From positions 2,728,001 through 2,792,000 of the forward strand of contig NZ_CP014228.1 in the NCBI RefSeq assembly GCF_001553565.1: a stretch of 64,000 bases of DNA. Direction: 5' to 3'. A program made the position numbers and the translations under genes. Shown one piece after another: positions 24,232-33,458 of the stretch; the stretch's first letter is position 1; each line of letters starts with the position of its first letter. Below the pieces are notes generated by a model. That model was not told the DNA's origin. It was given only the letters and a program-made list of their open reading frames with translations, and ran no database searches. Source of the stretch: Actinomyces radicidentis (lineage in GTDB: Bacteria; Actinomycetota; Actinomycetes; Actinomycetales; Actinomycetaceae).

Positions 24232-25988
24232 GCGGCCTCCTCGGCGCTGATCTGGGACAGGACGATCTCCGAGTAGGTCGGACAGGTGTCCATGAGCTCC
24301 TCGTGGGTGCCGACGCCGACGACATGGCCCTCGTCGAGGACGACGATGCGGTCGGCGGTGCGGATGGACGCGACGCGCTGGGCGACGACGACGACGGTCG
24401 CCCCGCCGGTCGCGCGCGGCAGGCCGGCGCGCAGACGCGCGTCGGTCGCGTAGTCCAGCGCGGAGAAGGAGTCGTCGAAGACGTAGACGCCGGCCTCTCG
24501 CACGAGGGCCCGGGCGATGGCGAGGCGCTGGCGCTGGCCGCCGGAGAAGTTGACGCCGCCCTGCTCGACCTCGTGGTCGAGGCCGTCGTCGAGCTGCTGG
24601 ACGAAGTCGGAGGCCTGGGCGGCGTCGAGCGCGGCCCAGAGCTCTGCGTCCGTCGCGCCGCTCTTGCCGTGCTGAAGGGTTGAGCGGATGGTCCCCGAGA
24701 ACAGGTAGGCCTTCTGGGGGACGGTGGCGACGGACGCTCGCAGCTCGACGGGGTCGAGCTCGCGCACGTCGACGCCGTCGACCGTGACCGCGCCCTCGGA
24801 GACGTCGAGGAGACGCGGGATGAGGTTGATGAGGGTCGTCTTGCCTGAGCCGGTGGAGCCGATGAAGGCCGTCGTGCGGCCGGCCTCGACGATGAGGTCG
24901 ACGTCGGACAGGACGGGGGCGTCCGCGCCCGGGTAGCGGAAGGAGACGTGGTCCAGGCGGACCTCGCGGCCGCGTCCGGTGCCCGCGGCCAGGCCGGAGG
25001 CGGCGGGGAGGTGCTCTGGCGACGCCGGCGCGGTGATGGAGGGCTCGACGGCGAGGACGTCCTGGAACCGCTCGGCGGCGACCTGGGCGCGGGGCAGCAT
25101 CGTCACGAGCACGACGGCGATCATGACCGAGAAGAGGATCTGCATGATGTAGTTGAGGAAGGCCGTGAGGTCGCCGACCTGCATGCCGCCGGAGTCGATG
25201 CGGTGGCCGCCGAACCACATGACGCCGACGCTCGCGAGGTTCATGATGATCGTGACGCCCGGGAAGAGGACGGCGAAGAGGTAGCCGATGCGCAGGGACG
25301 TGCCGGTGAGCTCGTCGTTGGCGACGCGGAAGACCTCGTCGCGCTGGTCCTGGCGGACGAAGGCCCGGATGACGCGCACGCCCTGGATCTGCTCGCGCAT
25401 GACGAGGTTGACGCGGTCGATGCGCGACTGCATCACCTTGAAGTGGGGCAGGAGCCTGCTCATGATGAGGCCGAGGACGAGCAGCAGCAGCGGGATGAGG
25501 ACGAGCAGGAGGCCCGAGAGCGGGACGTCGACGCGCAGTGCCATGACGGTGCCGCCGACCAGCATGATCGGGGCCATGAGCATCATGGCGCAGATCATGA
25601 AGACGACCATCTGGATCTGCTGGATGTCGTTGGTGGAGCGCGTGATGAGCGAGGGGGCGCCGAAGCGCGAGACCTCCTCGAGGTTGAAGCGCTGCACGTG
25701 GTTGAAGATGTCCCGGCGCATCTCTCGTCCGAGCGCCATGGAGGCCTTCGCGGCGAGGTAGGTGCCGAGGACGGCGACGACGCCCTGGACGGCGGTGAGC
25801 GCGAGCATCTCGCCGCCCAGGTGCCAGATCTTGTCCGTGTCACCGGGGATGACGCCGTCGTTGATGATGTCGGCGTTGAGGGTCGGCAGCGACAGGGCCG
25901 CGGTCGTCTCGATGATCTTGAGGACGAAGACCGCGAGCAGAGAGCCCCAGTAGGGGCTCAGATAGTGACGCAGGGTCTTGGATAGCAC
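24228..25988 (-). CDS. ABC exporter, membrane-ATPase half-transporter (subunit 1)
   Basis: Partner of the next gene in a heterodimeric exporter. Membrane domain at about 15-330 (six helices), NBD after it with Walker A GSTGSGKTTLIN, signature NFSGGQRQRLAIARAL and a Walker B region YVFDDSFSALD. The residue following the Walker B Asp is Asp (FDDS) rather than Glu, making this the degenerate ATPase site, and the H-loop position reads VAQRVASI, with Gln where His is usual. Such asymmetry is typical of TM287/288-like heterodimers. I start at GTG 25988, 7 nt after TAACCT, where homology begins (LSKTLRHYLSPYWG); the frame is open to 26066. Confidence 0.91.
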   Translation of the reverse strand: MLSKTLRHYLSPYWGSLLAVFVLKIIETTAALSLPTLNADIINDGVIPGDTDKIWHLGGEMLALTAVQGVVAVLGTYLAAKASMALGREMRRDIFNHVQRFNLEEVSRFGAPSLITRSTNDIQQIQMVVFMICAMMLMAPIMLVGGTVMALRVDVPLSGLLLVLIPLLLLVLGLIMSRLLPHFKVMQSRIDRVNLVMREQIQGVRVIRAFVRQDQRDEVFRVANDELTGTSLRIGYLFAVLFPGVTIIMNLASVGVMWFGGHRIDSGGMQVGDLTAFLNYIMQILFSVMIAVVLVTMLPRAQVAAERFQDVLAVEPSITAPASPEHLPAASGLAAGTGRGREVRLDHVSFRYPGADAPVLSDVDLIVEAGRTTAFIGSTGSGKTTLINLIPRLLDVSEGAVTVDGVDVRELDPVELRASVATVPQKAYLFSGTIRSTLQHGKSGATDAELWAALDAAQASDFVQQLDDGLDHEVEQGGVNFSGGQRQRLAIARALVREAGVYVFDDSFSALDYATDARLRAGLPRATGGATVVVVAQRVASIRTADRIVVLDEGHVVGVGTHEELMDTCPTYSEIVLSQISAEEAA

Positions 25989-26001
25989 GCGGGGAAGGTT
26001 A
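25986..26001 (-). promoter_or_regulatory. Leaderless promoter -10 of ABC exporter operon
   Basis: TAACCT (26001-25996), 7 nt, GTG (25988); no Shine-Dalgarno sequence. Confidence 0.5.
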
Positions 26002-26063
26002 TGCCCGCTCCGCCTCCGGTGTCTGCACCGGGTGCACGATTCGTGACCGTTTGCGGTGGAAGT

Positions 26064-26101
26064 CACCGGCCCCGCCCGAGCATGCTCGGGCGGGGCCGGT
26101 G
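26064..26101 (-). terminator. Terminator of the SPFH operon
   Basis: A perfect 38-bp palindrome (19 bp per arm, centred on GAGCATGCTC) 58 bp after the SPFH stop codon. It has no unpaired loop on paper; as RNA the centre would open. Confidence 0.75.
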
Positions 26102-26159
26102 GAGGGAGTGGATGCGGCCGGTGAGCGCGGTGCCCGCCGGTGCTCGCACGGCGTGCCCG

Positions 26160-27338
26160 TCAGCCCTGCTGACCTCCGTCGGCGAGGCGCGTCGGCGGGA
26201 TCGACGGCGGTGCCGAGGGCTCCTGCGCCTGCGAGCCGCCGCGGCCGCCGCGGGCGGTCGCGGACTCGTCGGAGGCCTCGCGGGTGGCCGACTCGGCCTC
26301 GCCGCGGGCCTGGGCCAGGGCCTCCTCGGGGGTCTGAAGGTTCGTCGCCGCGAGGTCGGAGGCGATGTCGAGACCGGAGTCCATGCCGGACAGGTCGACG
26401 CCGACGCTCTCCCCGTCGTCGCCGCGGAAGGCGCCCGAGCCGGACGCGCCGGAGCCGTCCTTGCCGCCGAGCGCACCGGCGATGCCGTCGAGGGCCGCGG
26501 TGAACTCGGTGGGGACGATCCACATCTTCGAGCTGTTGCCGTTGGCGATCTTGGGCAGGGTCTGGAGGTACTGGTAGGCGAGGAGCTTCGGGTCGGCGTT
26601 GCCGCGGTGGATGGCGTCGAAGACCTGGAGGATGGCGCGGGACTCGCCCTGAGCCTTGAGGATCGCGGACTGCGCCTGGCCCTCGGCGCGGAGGATGGCG
26701 GACTGCTTGTCGCCCTCGGCGGTGAGGATCTGGGACTGCTTGACGCCCTCGGCGGTGAGGATGGCGGCGCGGCGGTCGCGCTCGGCGCGCATCTGCTGCT
26801 CCATGGCGCCCTGGATGGAGGCGGGCGGGTCGATGGACTTGAGCTCGACGTTGCTCACGCGGATGCCCCAGCGGCCCGTGGCCTGGTCGAGGACGCCGCG
26901 GAGCTGGCCGTTGATCTGGTCACGGCTCGTGAGCGTCTGCTCGAGGTCCATGGATCCGATGACGTTGCGCAGCGTCGTGACGGTGAGCTGCTCGATGGCC
27001 TGGAGGTAGTTGGCGATCTCGTAGGTGGCGCGCTTGGGGTCGGTCACCTGGTAGTAGATGACGGAGTCGATGGAGACGACGAGGTTGTCGGAGGTGATGA
27101 CGGGCTGCGGCGGGAAGGAGACGACCTGCTCGCGCAGGTCCACGGTGGTGCGGACCCTGTCGATGAAGGGGACGAGGAGGTGGAGGCCGGCACCGAACTC
27201 CGCCTGGAACTTGCCCAGGCGCTCCACGATGATCGCGTTGGACTGCGGCACGATCCGGATCGCCTTGGCGATGGTGACGACGACGAAGAGCGCGATGAGG
27301 AGGAGGACGACGAGGGAGACGGTCGAGGCTGATGCCAT
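26160..27338 (-). CDS. SPFH/stomatin-family membrane protein
   Basis: Membrane scaffold protein of the stomatin/QmcA type. One N-terminal transmembrane helix (about 6-25, VSLVVLLLIALFVVVTIAKA) is followed by the SPFH domain (about 30-190: VPQSNAIIVERLGKFQ, GLHLLVPFIDRV, VDLREQVVSFPPQPVITSDN) and a coiled-coil with the repetitive ILTAEG/ILRAEG units (about 195-250). After residue 300 the tail is Gly/Ser/Ala-rich and probably disordered. ATG at 27338 has GAAAGG upstream. It lies 46 bp after NfeD in the same transcription unit, the standard partnership for membrane microdomain or membrane quality-control roles. Confidence 0.93.
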   Translation of the reverse strand: MASASTVSLVVLLLIALFVVVTIAKAIRIVPQSNAIIVERLGKFQAEFGAGLHLLVPFIDRVRTTVDLREQVVSFPPQPVITSDNLVVSIDSVIYYQVTDPKRATYEIANYLQAIEQLTVTTLRNVIGSMDLEQTLTSRDQINGQLRGVLDQATGRWGIRVSNVELKSIDPPASIQGAMEQQMRAERDRRAAILTAEGVKQSQILTAEGDKQSAILRAEGQAQSAILKAQGESRAILQVFDAIHRGNADPKLLAYQYLQTLPKIANGNSSKMWIVPTEFTAALDGIAGALGGKDGSGASGSGAFRGDDGESVGVDLSGMDSGLDIASDLAATNLQTPEEALAQARGEAESATREASDESATARGGRGGSQAQEPSAPPSIPPTRLADGGQQG

Positions 27339-27384
27339 GGCCGGTGCCTTTCTTGGGTGATCGGGTGCGGAGGTCGGGGTGCGG

Positions 27385-27831
27385 TCAGGCCGGCTCGACG
27401 ACGGCGACGGCGCCGTCGATGCTGACGACGCGCACGCGGGCGCCCGGCTGGAGCCGTGCGGGGGCGCCGTAGCCGCCGGGCGACTCGGCGAGTCGGGCGC
27501 TCCACTCCTCGCCGCCGAGGCGGACGCGGCCGCCGTGGGCGTCGAGGGCGGTGAGGGCCGTGGCCTCACGGCCGATCTGGGCGTCGACGTTGGTGCGCAT
27601 GTTCGGCGCGCTCGCCGCCCACCGACCCTTGATCCAGGGCCGGACCGTGCCGAGGAGCAGCGTGGAGACGACGGCGAAGACGACGACCTGCGCCCAGAAG
27701 GGGGCGCCGAGCGCGGCGGCGGCGGAGCCGCCGAGGGCGCCGCCGGCGAACATGATGAAGGTGAGGTCGGCCGTCAGGGTCTCGATGACGCCGAGGACGA
27801 GAGCCGCCCCCAGCCACCAGAGCCATGCCAT
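27385..27831 (-). CDS. NfeD-family membrane protein
   Basis: Short NfeD partner of the SPFH protein. Residues ~1-75 contain about three hydrophobic helices (WLWWLGAALVLGVIETL, FIMFAGGALGGSAAAALG, VVVFAVVSTLLLGTV). The C-terminal ~65 residues form the OB-fold (IGREATALTALDAHGGRVRLGGEEWSAR...). At 148 residues it is the short form without the ClpP-like protease domain. ATG with AGGAGG 8 nt upstream. It is the second gene of the ATPase-nfeD-SPFH unit. Confidence 0.92.
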   Translation of the reverse strand: MAWLWWLGAALVLGVIETLTADLTFIMFAGGALGGSAAAALGAPFWAQVVVFAVVSTLLLGTVRPWIKGRWAASAPNMRTNVDAQIGREATALTALDAHGGRVRLGGEEWSARLAESPGGYGAPARLQPGARVRVVSIDGAVAVVEPA

Positions 27832-27895
27832 GCGGGTGTCCTCCTGGTCGTCGGTCGGGTGGGGTCGGTCGTGCGGGCGCCGGGGTCCGGGCCGC

Positions 27896-28708
27896 TCAGG
27901 CGGCGTGCCCGCTGCCGGTGAGGGCGCCGCGGCCGCGCGCGGCGTAGCGCCCGCGGTCCTTGGTGATCTCGAGCGGGATCCCGAAGGTCTCGGACATCGT
28001 AGCGTCCGTGAGGACGTCGTCGAGGGCGCCCTCGCCGACGACCCGGCCGTCGCGCAGGGCGAGGGCGTGGGTGAAGCCGACGGGGATCTCCTCGAGGTGG
28101 TGGGTGACGAGCAGCATCGAGGGCGAGCCCGGCGCCGAGATGATCTCGGTGAGGGCGGCGAGGAGCTGCTCGCGGCCGGCGACGTCGAGGCCGGAGGCGG
28201 GCTCGTCGAAGATGAGGAGCTCCGGGTCGGGCATGAGGGCGCGGGCGATCTCGACGCGCTTGCGCTCGCCGGAGGAGAGGTTGGCCCAGGTGCGCTCGGC
28301 GATCGAGCCGGCGCCGAGGGCGTCGAGGAGAGCGTGGGCGCGCTCGACGTCGAAGTCGTCGTACTGCTCCGTCCACACGCCGATGCGGCCGTAGGAGGCG
28401 GACAGGACGACGCTCATGGCGGTCTCGCCGCCGAGGACGTTCTGGGCGAGCGCCGACGAGGTCAGGCCGATGCGCGGGTGGAGCTCGGAGATGTCGACCC
28501 GGCCCATGCGCTCGTCGAGGACGTCGACGGTGCCCTTGGAGGGGAAGAGGCGGGCGGAGGCGATCCGGGAGATGGTCGTCTTGCCGGCGCCGTTGGGGCC
28601 GAGGAGGACCCAGTGCTGCCCCTCCTCCACGGTCCACGTGACGTGGTCGAGGATCTGGGTGTCGCCCCGGTGCAGGGAGACGTCGTCGAGGTGCAGCACA
28701 GTCGTCAT
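27896..28708 (-). CDS. Stand-alone ABC transporter ATPase
   Basis: Single ATP-binding cassette of 270 residues: Walker A LGPNGAGKTT (about 36-45), signature LSSGERKRVEIARAL, Walker B LLIFDEPASGLD and switch His in LLVTHHLEEI. The family is that of YlmA/ModF-like ATPases whose permease partner is often unknown; no permease gene adjoins here. It heads the unit with nfeD (64-bp gap) and the SPFH gene, suggesting a membrane-organisation link, but co-function is inference. The ATG follows TAAGGT by 6 nt without a Shine-Dalgarno. Confidence 0.88.
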   Translation of the reverse strand: MTTVLHLDDVSLHRGDTQILDHVTWTVEEGQHWVLLGPNGAGKTTISRIASARLFPSKGTVDVLDERMGRVDISELHPRIGLTSSALAQNVLGGETAMSVVLSASYGRIGVWTEQYDDFDVERAHALLDALGAGSIAERTWANLSSGERKRVEIARALMPDPELLIFDEPASGLDVAGREQLLAALTEIISAPGSPSMLLVTHHLEEIPVGFTHALALRDGRVVGEGALDDVLTDATMSETFGIPLEITKDRGRYAARGRGALTGSGHAA

Positions 28709-28720
28709 GGGGCCACCTTA
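28706..28720 (-). promoter_or_regulatory. Leaderless promoter -10 of the ATPase-nfeD-SPFH unit
   Basis: TAAGGT (28720-28715), 6 nt, ATG (28708); no Shine-Dalgarno sequence. Confidence 0.55.
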
Positions 28721-28863
28721 ACGGCCGAGGGTGACCTGAGTCCCAGGCACGCGCCGGGGAGCGCTCCCCGGTCGGGTCCGGCCGCGCGGGGCGGTCCGCG
28801 CCCCGGACCGGGCGCCCGGGCCACGGGGCGGCCGGCGGGGGCCGGCCCGGTCGCCCCGCCCGC

Positions 28864-28880
28864 TAGAGTCCACGCCCGTG
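28864..28880 (+). promoter_or_regulatory. Near-leaderless promoter -10 of hypothetical gene
   Basis: TAGAGT (28864-28869), 8 nt, GTG (28878). Confidence 0.45.
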
Positions 28881-29615
28881 GATCCTCTCGAGCTGCCCGT
28901 CTCCGTCGTGCTCGCGCTGTGGGCGCCGCTGCCCTCCTCGCGCGGTCCCGCCCTCGTCCAGGGCCCCGACGGCGCGCACGAGGTCCGCGACGGGGCCATG
29001 GGCGGCGCGGTCCCGCTCGAGGAGTGGCTGCCGGCGCTGGGGCCGCTCATGCGCTGCGCGGCGGTCCTGCCGAGCGCCGCGGACCCGCTGCCGGGGCTCG
29101 CCCTGGCCCTCGACGCCGGCGAGGGAGTCCTGCTGGAGAGCGGGGGCGACGCCGGAGCACACGGAAGCGGGGTCCCGCGCCGGGTGCTGCTCGTGCCCGA
29201 GGACTCGGGCACCTCGGTCCTGTGGCTGGCGCACGACCTGCGGGCCACTCCCCCGCCCTTCGACGCCTCCCAGGCGCGCCGCGACGTGCACCGCGCGACA
29301 GAGGAGGCGATCGAGTCGCTCGTCGCGCTCGACCTGGCCCGCGAGCGCCCGGAGCTCGCGGACACGCTCACCGACCTCGTGACCGCCGTCCTGGACCCGG
29401 GGCTCGTCCCGCCCTCGCTGGACGGTCGACGTCGCGAGCTGCTGGAGCGCTCCCTGCGGCTGGAGGCGATCTGCGACCTGGCGCTGGAGGACGACGGCGC
29501 CGCGGCGACCGCGCTCCAGGCCCGTCGTCGCGCCGAGGTGCTGCGCCCGCTGCTCGCCGTGGCTCGCCGGGGCGTGGCCGCCGCGACGGAGACCTGGGCG
29601 GTGACGGGGCGCTGA
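28878..29615 (+). CDS. Conserved hypothetical actinobacterial protein
   Basis: A 245-residue soluble protein I do not recognise. It is rich in Leu, Ala and charged residues and mostly helical in appearance, with no signal peptide, membrane span, Cys cluster or nucleotide motif. The N-terminal half (LPVSVVLALWAPLP, GAVPLEEWLPALGPL) looks like an alpha/beta domain; the C-terminal half is a helix bundle (RRDVHRATEEAIESLVALDLARERPELADTL). The GTG start follows TAGAGT by 8 nt and lacks a Shine-Dalgarno. Third-position GC is high and the frame is uninterrupted, supporting real coding. Its gene lies between the ATPase unit and the glycogen genes; no functional link is obvious. Confidence 0.65.
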   Translation: MDPLELPVSVVLALWAPLPSSRGPALVQGPDGAHEVRDGAMGGAVPLEEWLPALGPLMRCAAVLPSAADPLPGLALALDAGEGVLLESGGDAGAHGSGVPRRVLLVPEDSGTSVLWLAHDLRATPPPFDASQARRDVHRATEEAIESLVALDLARERPELADTLTDLVTAVLDPGLVPPSLDGRRRELLERSLRLEAICDLALEDDGAAATALQARRRAEVLRPLLAVARRGVAAATETWAVTGR

Positions 29616-29644
29616 GGCGCGCCCGCCGTCGGGGATCGACGCGG

Positions 29645-29680
29645 AGGGGCCCCGCACCGGTCGTCCGGTGCGGGGCCCCT
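29645..29680. terminator. Shared terminator, hypothetical gene and glgA
   Basis: Perfect 16-bp stem (29645-29660 with 29665-29680, loop TCGT) between the convergent hypothetical gene and glgA. Confidence 0.85.
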
Positions 29681-29703
29681 CAGTGCTGCTCAGCGCAGGG
29701 CTC

Positions 29704-30936
29704 TCAGCGCGGGTTGGCGAGCGCCCACTCGTAGACCTCCATGGTCCGCTCGGCGATCGCGGTCCAGGCGAAGTGCTCCTCGACGCGCTTGCGCGAGGCG
29801 ACGCCCATCCGGGCGGCGGCCTCCTCGTCGGTGACGAGGCGCGTGAGGGCCCCCGCGAGGTCGGTGACGAAGCGCTCGGGCTCGATCGGCGTCCCCGTGC
29901 CGTCCTGCAGCTGCTCGATGGGGACGAGGAGCCCGGTCTCGCCGTCGACGATGACGTCGGGGATGCCGCCGGTGGCGGAGCCGACGACGGGCAGGCCCAT
30001 GGCCATGGCCTCGAGGTTGACGATGCCGAGGGGCTCGTAGACCGAGGGGCACACGAAGACGTCGGAGGCGGCCAGGACGGCCTGGAGCTCGCGGTGCGGG
30101 AGCATCTTCTCGATGAGGATGACGCCGGTGCGCTGGGCCTGGAGGTCGGAGACGAGGCCGTCGACCTCGGCCTTGATCTCCGGGGTGTCCGGGGCTCCGG
30201 CGCAGAGGACGACCTGGACCTGCTCGGGGAGCTGCGCGATCGCGCGCAGGAGGTAGGGCAGTCCCTTCTGACGGGTGATGCGGCCGACGAAGACGACGGT
30301 CGGTCGGTCGCGGTCGATGCCGTAGCGGGCGACGACCTCCTCCGCGAGCGCCTCCCACTCGGGGTCGGTGGGACGGGCCCAGGCGTCGAGGTCGATGCCG
30401 TTGTGGACGACCTTGACGCGCTCGGGGTCGACGTCGGGGTAGGAGCGCAGGATGTCCTCGCGCATGCCGTGGGAGACGGCGATGACGGCGGAGGCGCCCT
30501 CGTAGGCCTGCTTCTCAGCCCAGGAGGACAGGGCGTAGCCGCCGCCGAGCTGCTCGGCCTTCCAGGGGCGCATGGGCTCCAGGGAGTGCGCCGAGACGAC
30601 GTGCGGGATGCCGTGGAGCAGCCCGGCGAGATGGCCGGCGAGGTTGGCGTACCAGGTGTGGGAGTGGACGATGTCCGCACCGGCGACGTCGGGGACCATC
30701 TCGAGGTCGACGCCGAAGGTCTTGAGGGCGCCGTTGGCGCCGTCGAGCTCGGGGAGGTCGGCGTAGCCGGTGACGCCGGGGTCGGCGCCCTCGGTTCCGG
30801 GCTCGCGGGGGCCGCCGAAGGCGTGGACGCGCACGTCGGCGAGGGGGCGGAGGACCTTGGCGAGCTCGTTGACGTGGACTCCGGCGCCTCCGTAGATGTA
30901 GGGCGGGTACTCCTTGGTCAGCAGGTCGACCCTCAT
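29704..30936 (-). CDS. glgA: Glycogen synthase / maltose-1-phosphate synthase, actinobacterial GT4 type
   Basis: Retaining glucosyltransferase using ADP-glucose for glycogen or, as for mycobacterial GlgM (Rv1212c), maltose 1-phosphate. The 410-residue protein begins with [22 protein letters not shown] and has [11 protein letters not shown], the phosphate-binding [13 protein letters not shown] (about 215) and the EX7E element [16 protein letters not shown] (about 315-330). This is the Corynebacterium-type subfamily, distinct from the larger GT5 GlgA. ATG 30936 has GAGGAGA 5 nt upstream; in-frame codons further up are non-coding in character. It is divergent from glgC, whose product supplies the substrate. 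Which acceptor is used cannot be told from sequence. Confidence 0.93.
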   Translation of the reverse strand: MRVDLLTKEYPPYIYGGAGVHVNELAKVLRPLADVRVHAFGGPREPGTEGADPGVTGYADLPELDGANGALKTFGVDLEMVPDVAGADIVHSHTWYANLAGHLAGLLHGIPHVVSAHSLEPMRPWKAEQLGGGYALSSWAEKQAYEGASAVIAVSHGMREDILRSYPDVDPERVKVVHNGIDLDAWARPTDPEWEALAEEVVARYGIDRDRPTVVFVGRITRQKGLPYLLRAIAQLPEQVQVVLCAGAPDTPEIKAEVDGLVSDLQAQRTGVILIEKMLPHRELQAVLAASDVFVCPSVYEPLGIVNLEAMAMGLPVVGSATGGIPDVIVDGETGLLVPIEQLQDGTGTPIEPERFVTDLAGALTRLVTDEEAAARMGVASRKRVEEHFAWTAIAERTMEVYEWALANPR

Positions 30937-31268
30937 GGTCGTCTCCTCGCTCGTGCGCGTGCACGCTCGGTGGCTGGTGGTCTGGTGGTCCGCGGACGGC
31001 GGCGGGCGGGACCGCGCCGGTGGCGTCGTCGGACCGGTGGGGCGGGCCGCGTCGGACTCGGCTCCTCCCACCGCAGACGGTATCGGGATCAGGGCCTGGC
31101 CGCTGCGCTTTCCGGTCCCGTGAGGGCTTCGTGCGCGGGAACGGCGGAGGGTGTGCGGACGGCAGGACCCGCACTCGGAACGGGCCCTCGGAACGGGCAC
31201 GGTCGCCTCGTCCCGTTGGGCCCCCGGAAGTGGCCCCGGAAGTGGCCCCGGCCACGTATGGTGCTCAC
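30937..31268. promoter_or_regulatory. Divergent glgA-glgC control region with tandem repeats
   Basis: No gene seen in this 332-bp gap. Two sets of direct repeats precede glgC: CTCGGAACGGGC at 31174-31185 and 31187-31198 (13-bp period), and CCCCGGAAGTGG at 31222-31233 and 31234-31245 with a partial third copy to 31251 (12-bp period). They lie 20-95 bp upstream of the start and are candidate operator or activator sites. The glgC -10 is TATGGT at 31257-31262, 6 nt from the ATG. ACGGTA at 31077-31082 (TACCGT on the minus strand) is a weak glgA -10 candidate. Confidence 0.5.
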
Positions 31269-32513
31269 ATGGCTTCCCCCCGTGTACTCGCAATCGTCCT
31301 CGCCGGTGGCGAGGGCAAGCGCCTCATGCCCCTGACGGTCGACCGCGCCAAGCCCGCCGTGCCCTTCGGCGGCATCTACCGCCTCATCGACTTCTCCCTG
31401 TCGAACATGATCAACAGCGGCTTCCTCAAGGTCGTCGTGCTGACCCAGTACAAGTCGCACTCGCTGGACCGCCACATCTCCAAGACATGGCGCATGAGCG
31501 ACATGCTCGGCAACTACATCGCCCCCGTGCCCGCCCAGCAGCGCGTCGGCAAGCACTGGTTCCTCGGGAGCGCGGACGCGATCTACCAGTCCCTCAACCT
31601 GCTCGACGACGAGCGGCCGGACTACGTGGTCATCACGGGCGCGGACAACATCTACCGCATGGACTTCTCCCAGATGCTCGACCACCACATCGCCTCGGGC
31701 CTCCCGTGCACGGTGGCGGGCATCCGCCAGCCCCGCTCGCTCGCGGACCAGTTCGGCGTCATCGAGACGGACCCGGAGGACCGCGGTCGCATCAAGGCCT
31801 TCGTGGAGAAGCCCAAGGAGACGCCGGGTCTGCCCGACTCCCCCGAGGAGATCCTCGCCTCGATGGGCAACTACATCATGAACGCCGACGCCCTCCTCGA
31901 GGCGGTCACGGTGGACGCGGCGGACGAGTCCTCCAAGCACGACATGGGCGGCAACATCGTCCCGTGGTTCGTCAACCAGGGCGCGGCGGGGGTCTACGAC
32001 TTCAAGGACAACGACGTCCCGGGCGCCACGGAGCGCGACCGCGACTACTGGCGCGACGTGGGTACCGTCGACGCCTTCTACGACGCCCACCAGGACCTCA
32101 TCAGCGTCACGCCGGTGTTCAACCTGTACAACGACCGCTGGCCGCTGTACGCGGGCTACACCAACGCGATGCCGCCGGCGAAGTTCGTCTACGGCCACCA
32201 CGAGCGCCTGGGCCACGCGGTCGACTCGATCGTCTCGCCGGGCGTCATCGTCTCCGGCGGTGAGGTCATCTCCTCGGTGCTGAGCCCGATGGTGCGCGTC
32301 AACTCCTGGTCCTCCGTGCGAGAGTCCGTCCTCATGGACGGGGTCAACGTCGGGAGGAACACGGTCGTCAACCGGGCGATCCTCGACAAGTACGTCGTCG
32401 TCGAGGAGGACGCCATGGTCGGCATCGACCACGAGCACGACCGGGAGCGCGGATTCACTGTCACGGAGTCCGGCATCGTCGTCGTCGCCAAGGGGCAGAC
32501 GGTCACGCGCTGA
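31269..32513 (+). CDS. glgC: Glucose-1-phosphate adenylyltransferase
   Basis: Makes ADP-glucose and pyrophosphate from glucose 1-phosphate and ATP, the committed step of glycogen synthesis. The 414-residue protein has the nucleotidyl-transferase signature [20 protein letters not shown] (9-28), [24 protein letters not shown], the glucose-1-phosphate site FVEKPKE, and a C-terminal left-handed beta-helix ([11 protein letters not shown] onwards). The TATGGT-6-ATG spacing supports a leaderless start. PPi formed here can be used by the PPi-phosphofructokinase at 7.3-8.5 kb. A hairpin terminator follows 22 bp after the stop. Confidence 0.97.
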   Translation: MASPRVLAIVLAGGEGKRLMPLTVDRAKPAVPFGGIYRLIDFSLSNMINSGFLKVVVLTQYKSHSLDRHISKTWRMSDMLGNYIAPVPAQQRVGKHWFLGSADAIYQSLNLLDDERPDYVVITGADNIYRMDFSQMLDHHIASGLPCTVAGIRQPRSLADQFGVIETDPEDRGRIKAFVEKPKETPGLPDSPEEILASMGNYIMNADALLEAVTVDAADESSKHDMGGNIVPWFVNQGAAGVYDFKDNDVPGATERDRDYWRDVGTVDAFYDAHQDLISVTPVFNLYNDRWPLYAGYTNAMPPAKFVYGHHERLGHAVDSIVSPGVIVSGGEVISSVLSPMVRVNSWSSVRESVLMDGVNVGRNTVVNRAILDKYVVVEEDAMVGIDHEHDRERGFTVTESGIVVVAKGQTVTR

Positions 32514-32535
32514 CCGCCTCGACGGCCGACACCCT

Positions 32536-32575
32536 CGACGGCGCCCCGGGACTGAGACGTCCCGGGGCGCCGTCG
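32536..32575 (+). terminator. glgC terminator
   Basis: Perfect 16-bp stem (32536-32551 with 32560-32575, 8-nt loop) just after glgC. Confidence 0.8.
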
Positions 32576-32586
32576 TGCGTCCTGGC

Positions 32587-32601
32587 TAGCATCGCGCCAT
32601 G
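32587..32601 (+). promoter_or_regulatory. Leaderless promoter -10 of serB
   Basis: TAGCAT (32587-32592), 6 nt, ATG (32599), no Shine-Dalgarno, directly after the glgC terminator. Confidence 0.55.
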
Positions 32602-33339
32602 ACCGACGAGCCGCGTCCCAGCACCTCCGCCCCGACCGCCGACGGCTCCGCCGTCGACGGGGCCGCGCAGCCCCGCGTCACGGGGGCCCTGACCTCGGGA
32701 CCGCTCGTCGAGGAGGGGCCCGGCCTGCTCGTCATGGACGTGGACTCGACCCTCATCGAGCAGGAGGTCATCGAGCTCATCGCCGAGCGCGCCGGCACGC
32801 GCGAGCAGGTCGCCGCGGTCACCGCCCGGGCGATGCGCGGTGAGCTCGACTTCGCCCAGTCCCTGCGCGAGCGGGTCGCCACCCTGGCCGGCGTCCCGGA
32901 GACGGTCTTCGCGGAGGTCCTCGCCGAGGTGCGCCCGACGACGGGGGCGAGCGGGCTCATCGATGCCCTCCACGTGCGCGGGTGCAGGGTCGGCGTCGTC
33001 TCCGGCGGCTTCACCGAGGTCGTCGGCCCGCTCGTCGAGCGACTCGGCATCGACCACTACGCCGCCAACGAGCTGGAGGTCGCCGACGGCGTCCTCACCG
33101 GCCGGGTGCTCGGCAGGATCGTGGACCGCGAGGAGAAGGTCCGCTGCCTGGAGGCCTGGGCGGCCGCCGACGGCGTGTCGATGGAGCGCACGGTCGCCGT
33201 GGGCGACGGCGCGAACGACCTCGGGATGATCGGGCGCGCGGGCCTCGGCGTGGCCTTCTGCGCGAAGCCCGTCGTGGTGGAGCAGGCTCCCGCCTCGGTG
33301 CGCGTGCGGGACCTGCGCGCGGTGCTCGAGCTCTTCTGA
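32599..33339 (+). CDS. serB: Phosphoserine phosphatase SerB
   Basis: HAD-family phosphatase that completes serine synthesis from phosphoserine. The 246-residue protein has HAD motif I MDVDSTLIEQE (about 47-57; nucleophile and acid Asp separated by one residue), motif II VVSGGF (about 134), Lys in DREEKVRCLEAW, and motif III VGDGANDLGMI. The first ~40 residues are Pro/Ser/Ala-rich and replace the ACT domain of longer mycobacterial SerB. Start fixed by the TAGCAT spacing. It stands alone between glgC and a convergent phosphatase gene. Confidence 0.94.
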   Translation: MTDEPRPSTSAPTADGSAVDGAAQPRVTGALTSGPLVEEGPGLLVMDVDSTLIEQEVIELIAERAGTREQVAAVTARAMRGELDFAQSLRERVATLAGVPETVFAEVLAEVRPTTGASGLIDALHVRGCRVGVVSGGFTEVVGPLVERLGIDHYAANELEVADGVLTGRVLGRIVDREEKVRCLEAWAAADGVSMERTVAVGDGANDLGMIGRAGLGVAFCAKPVVVEQAPASVRVRDLRAVLELF

Positions 33340-33343
33340 GGGC

Positions 33344-33389
33344 GGCTCCGGGCTCGGCGGGGTCGCGCCGCCGCGCCCGGCCTGGAGCC
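33344..33389. terminator. Possible hairpin between serB and sixA-like gene
   Basis: GGCTCCGGGC (33344-33353) can pair with GCCCGG-CCT-GGAGCC (33375-33389) with a 3-nt bulge. It lies between convergent genes; weaker than the other terminators here. Confidence 0.4.
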
Positions 33390-33458
33390 GGGACTCGCTG
33401 AGTGAGCAGGATCCGTGGGCGGAGGGGTCACCGCGCCGTCCGGCGACGCCTCGGACCG

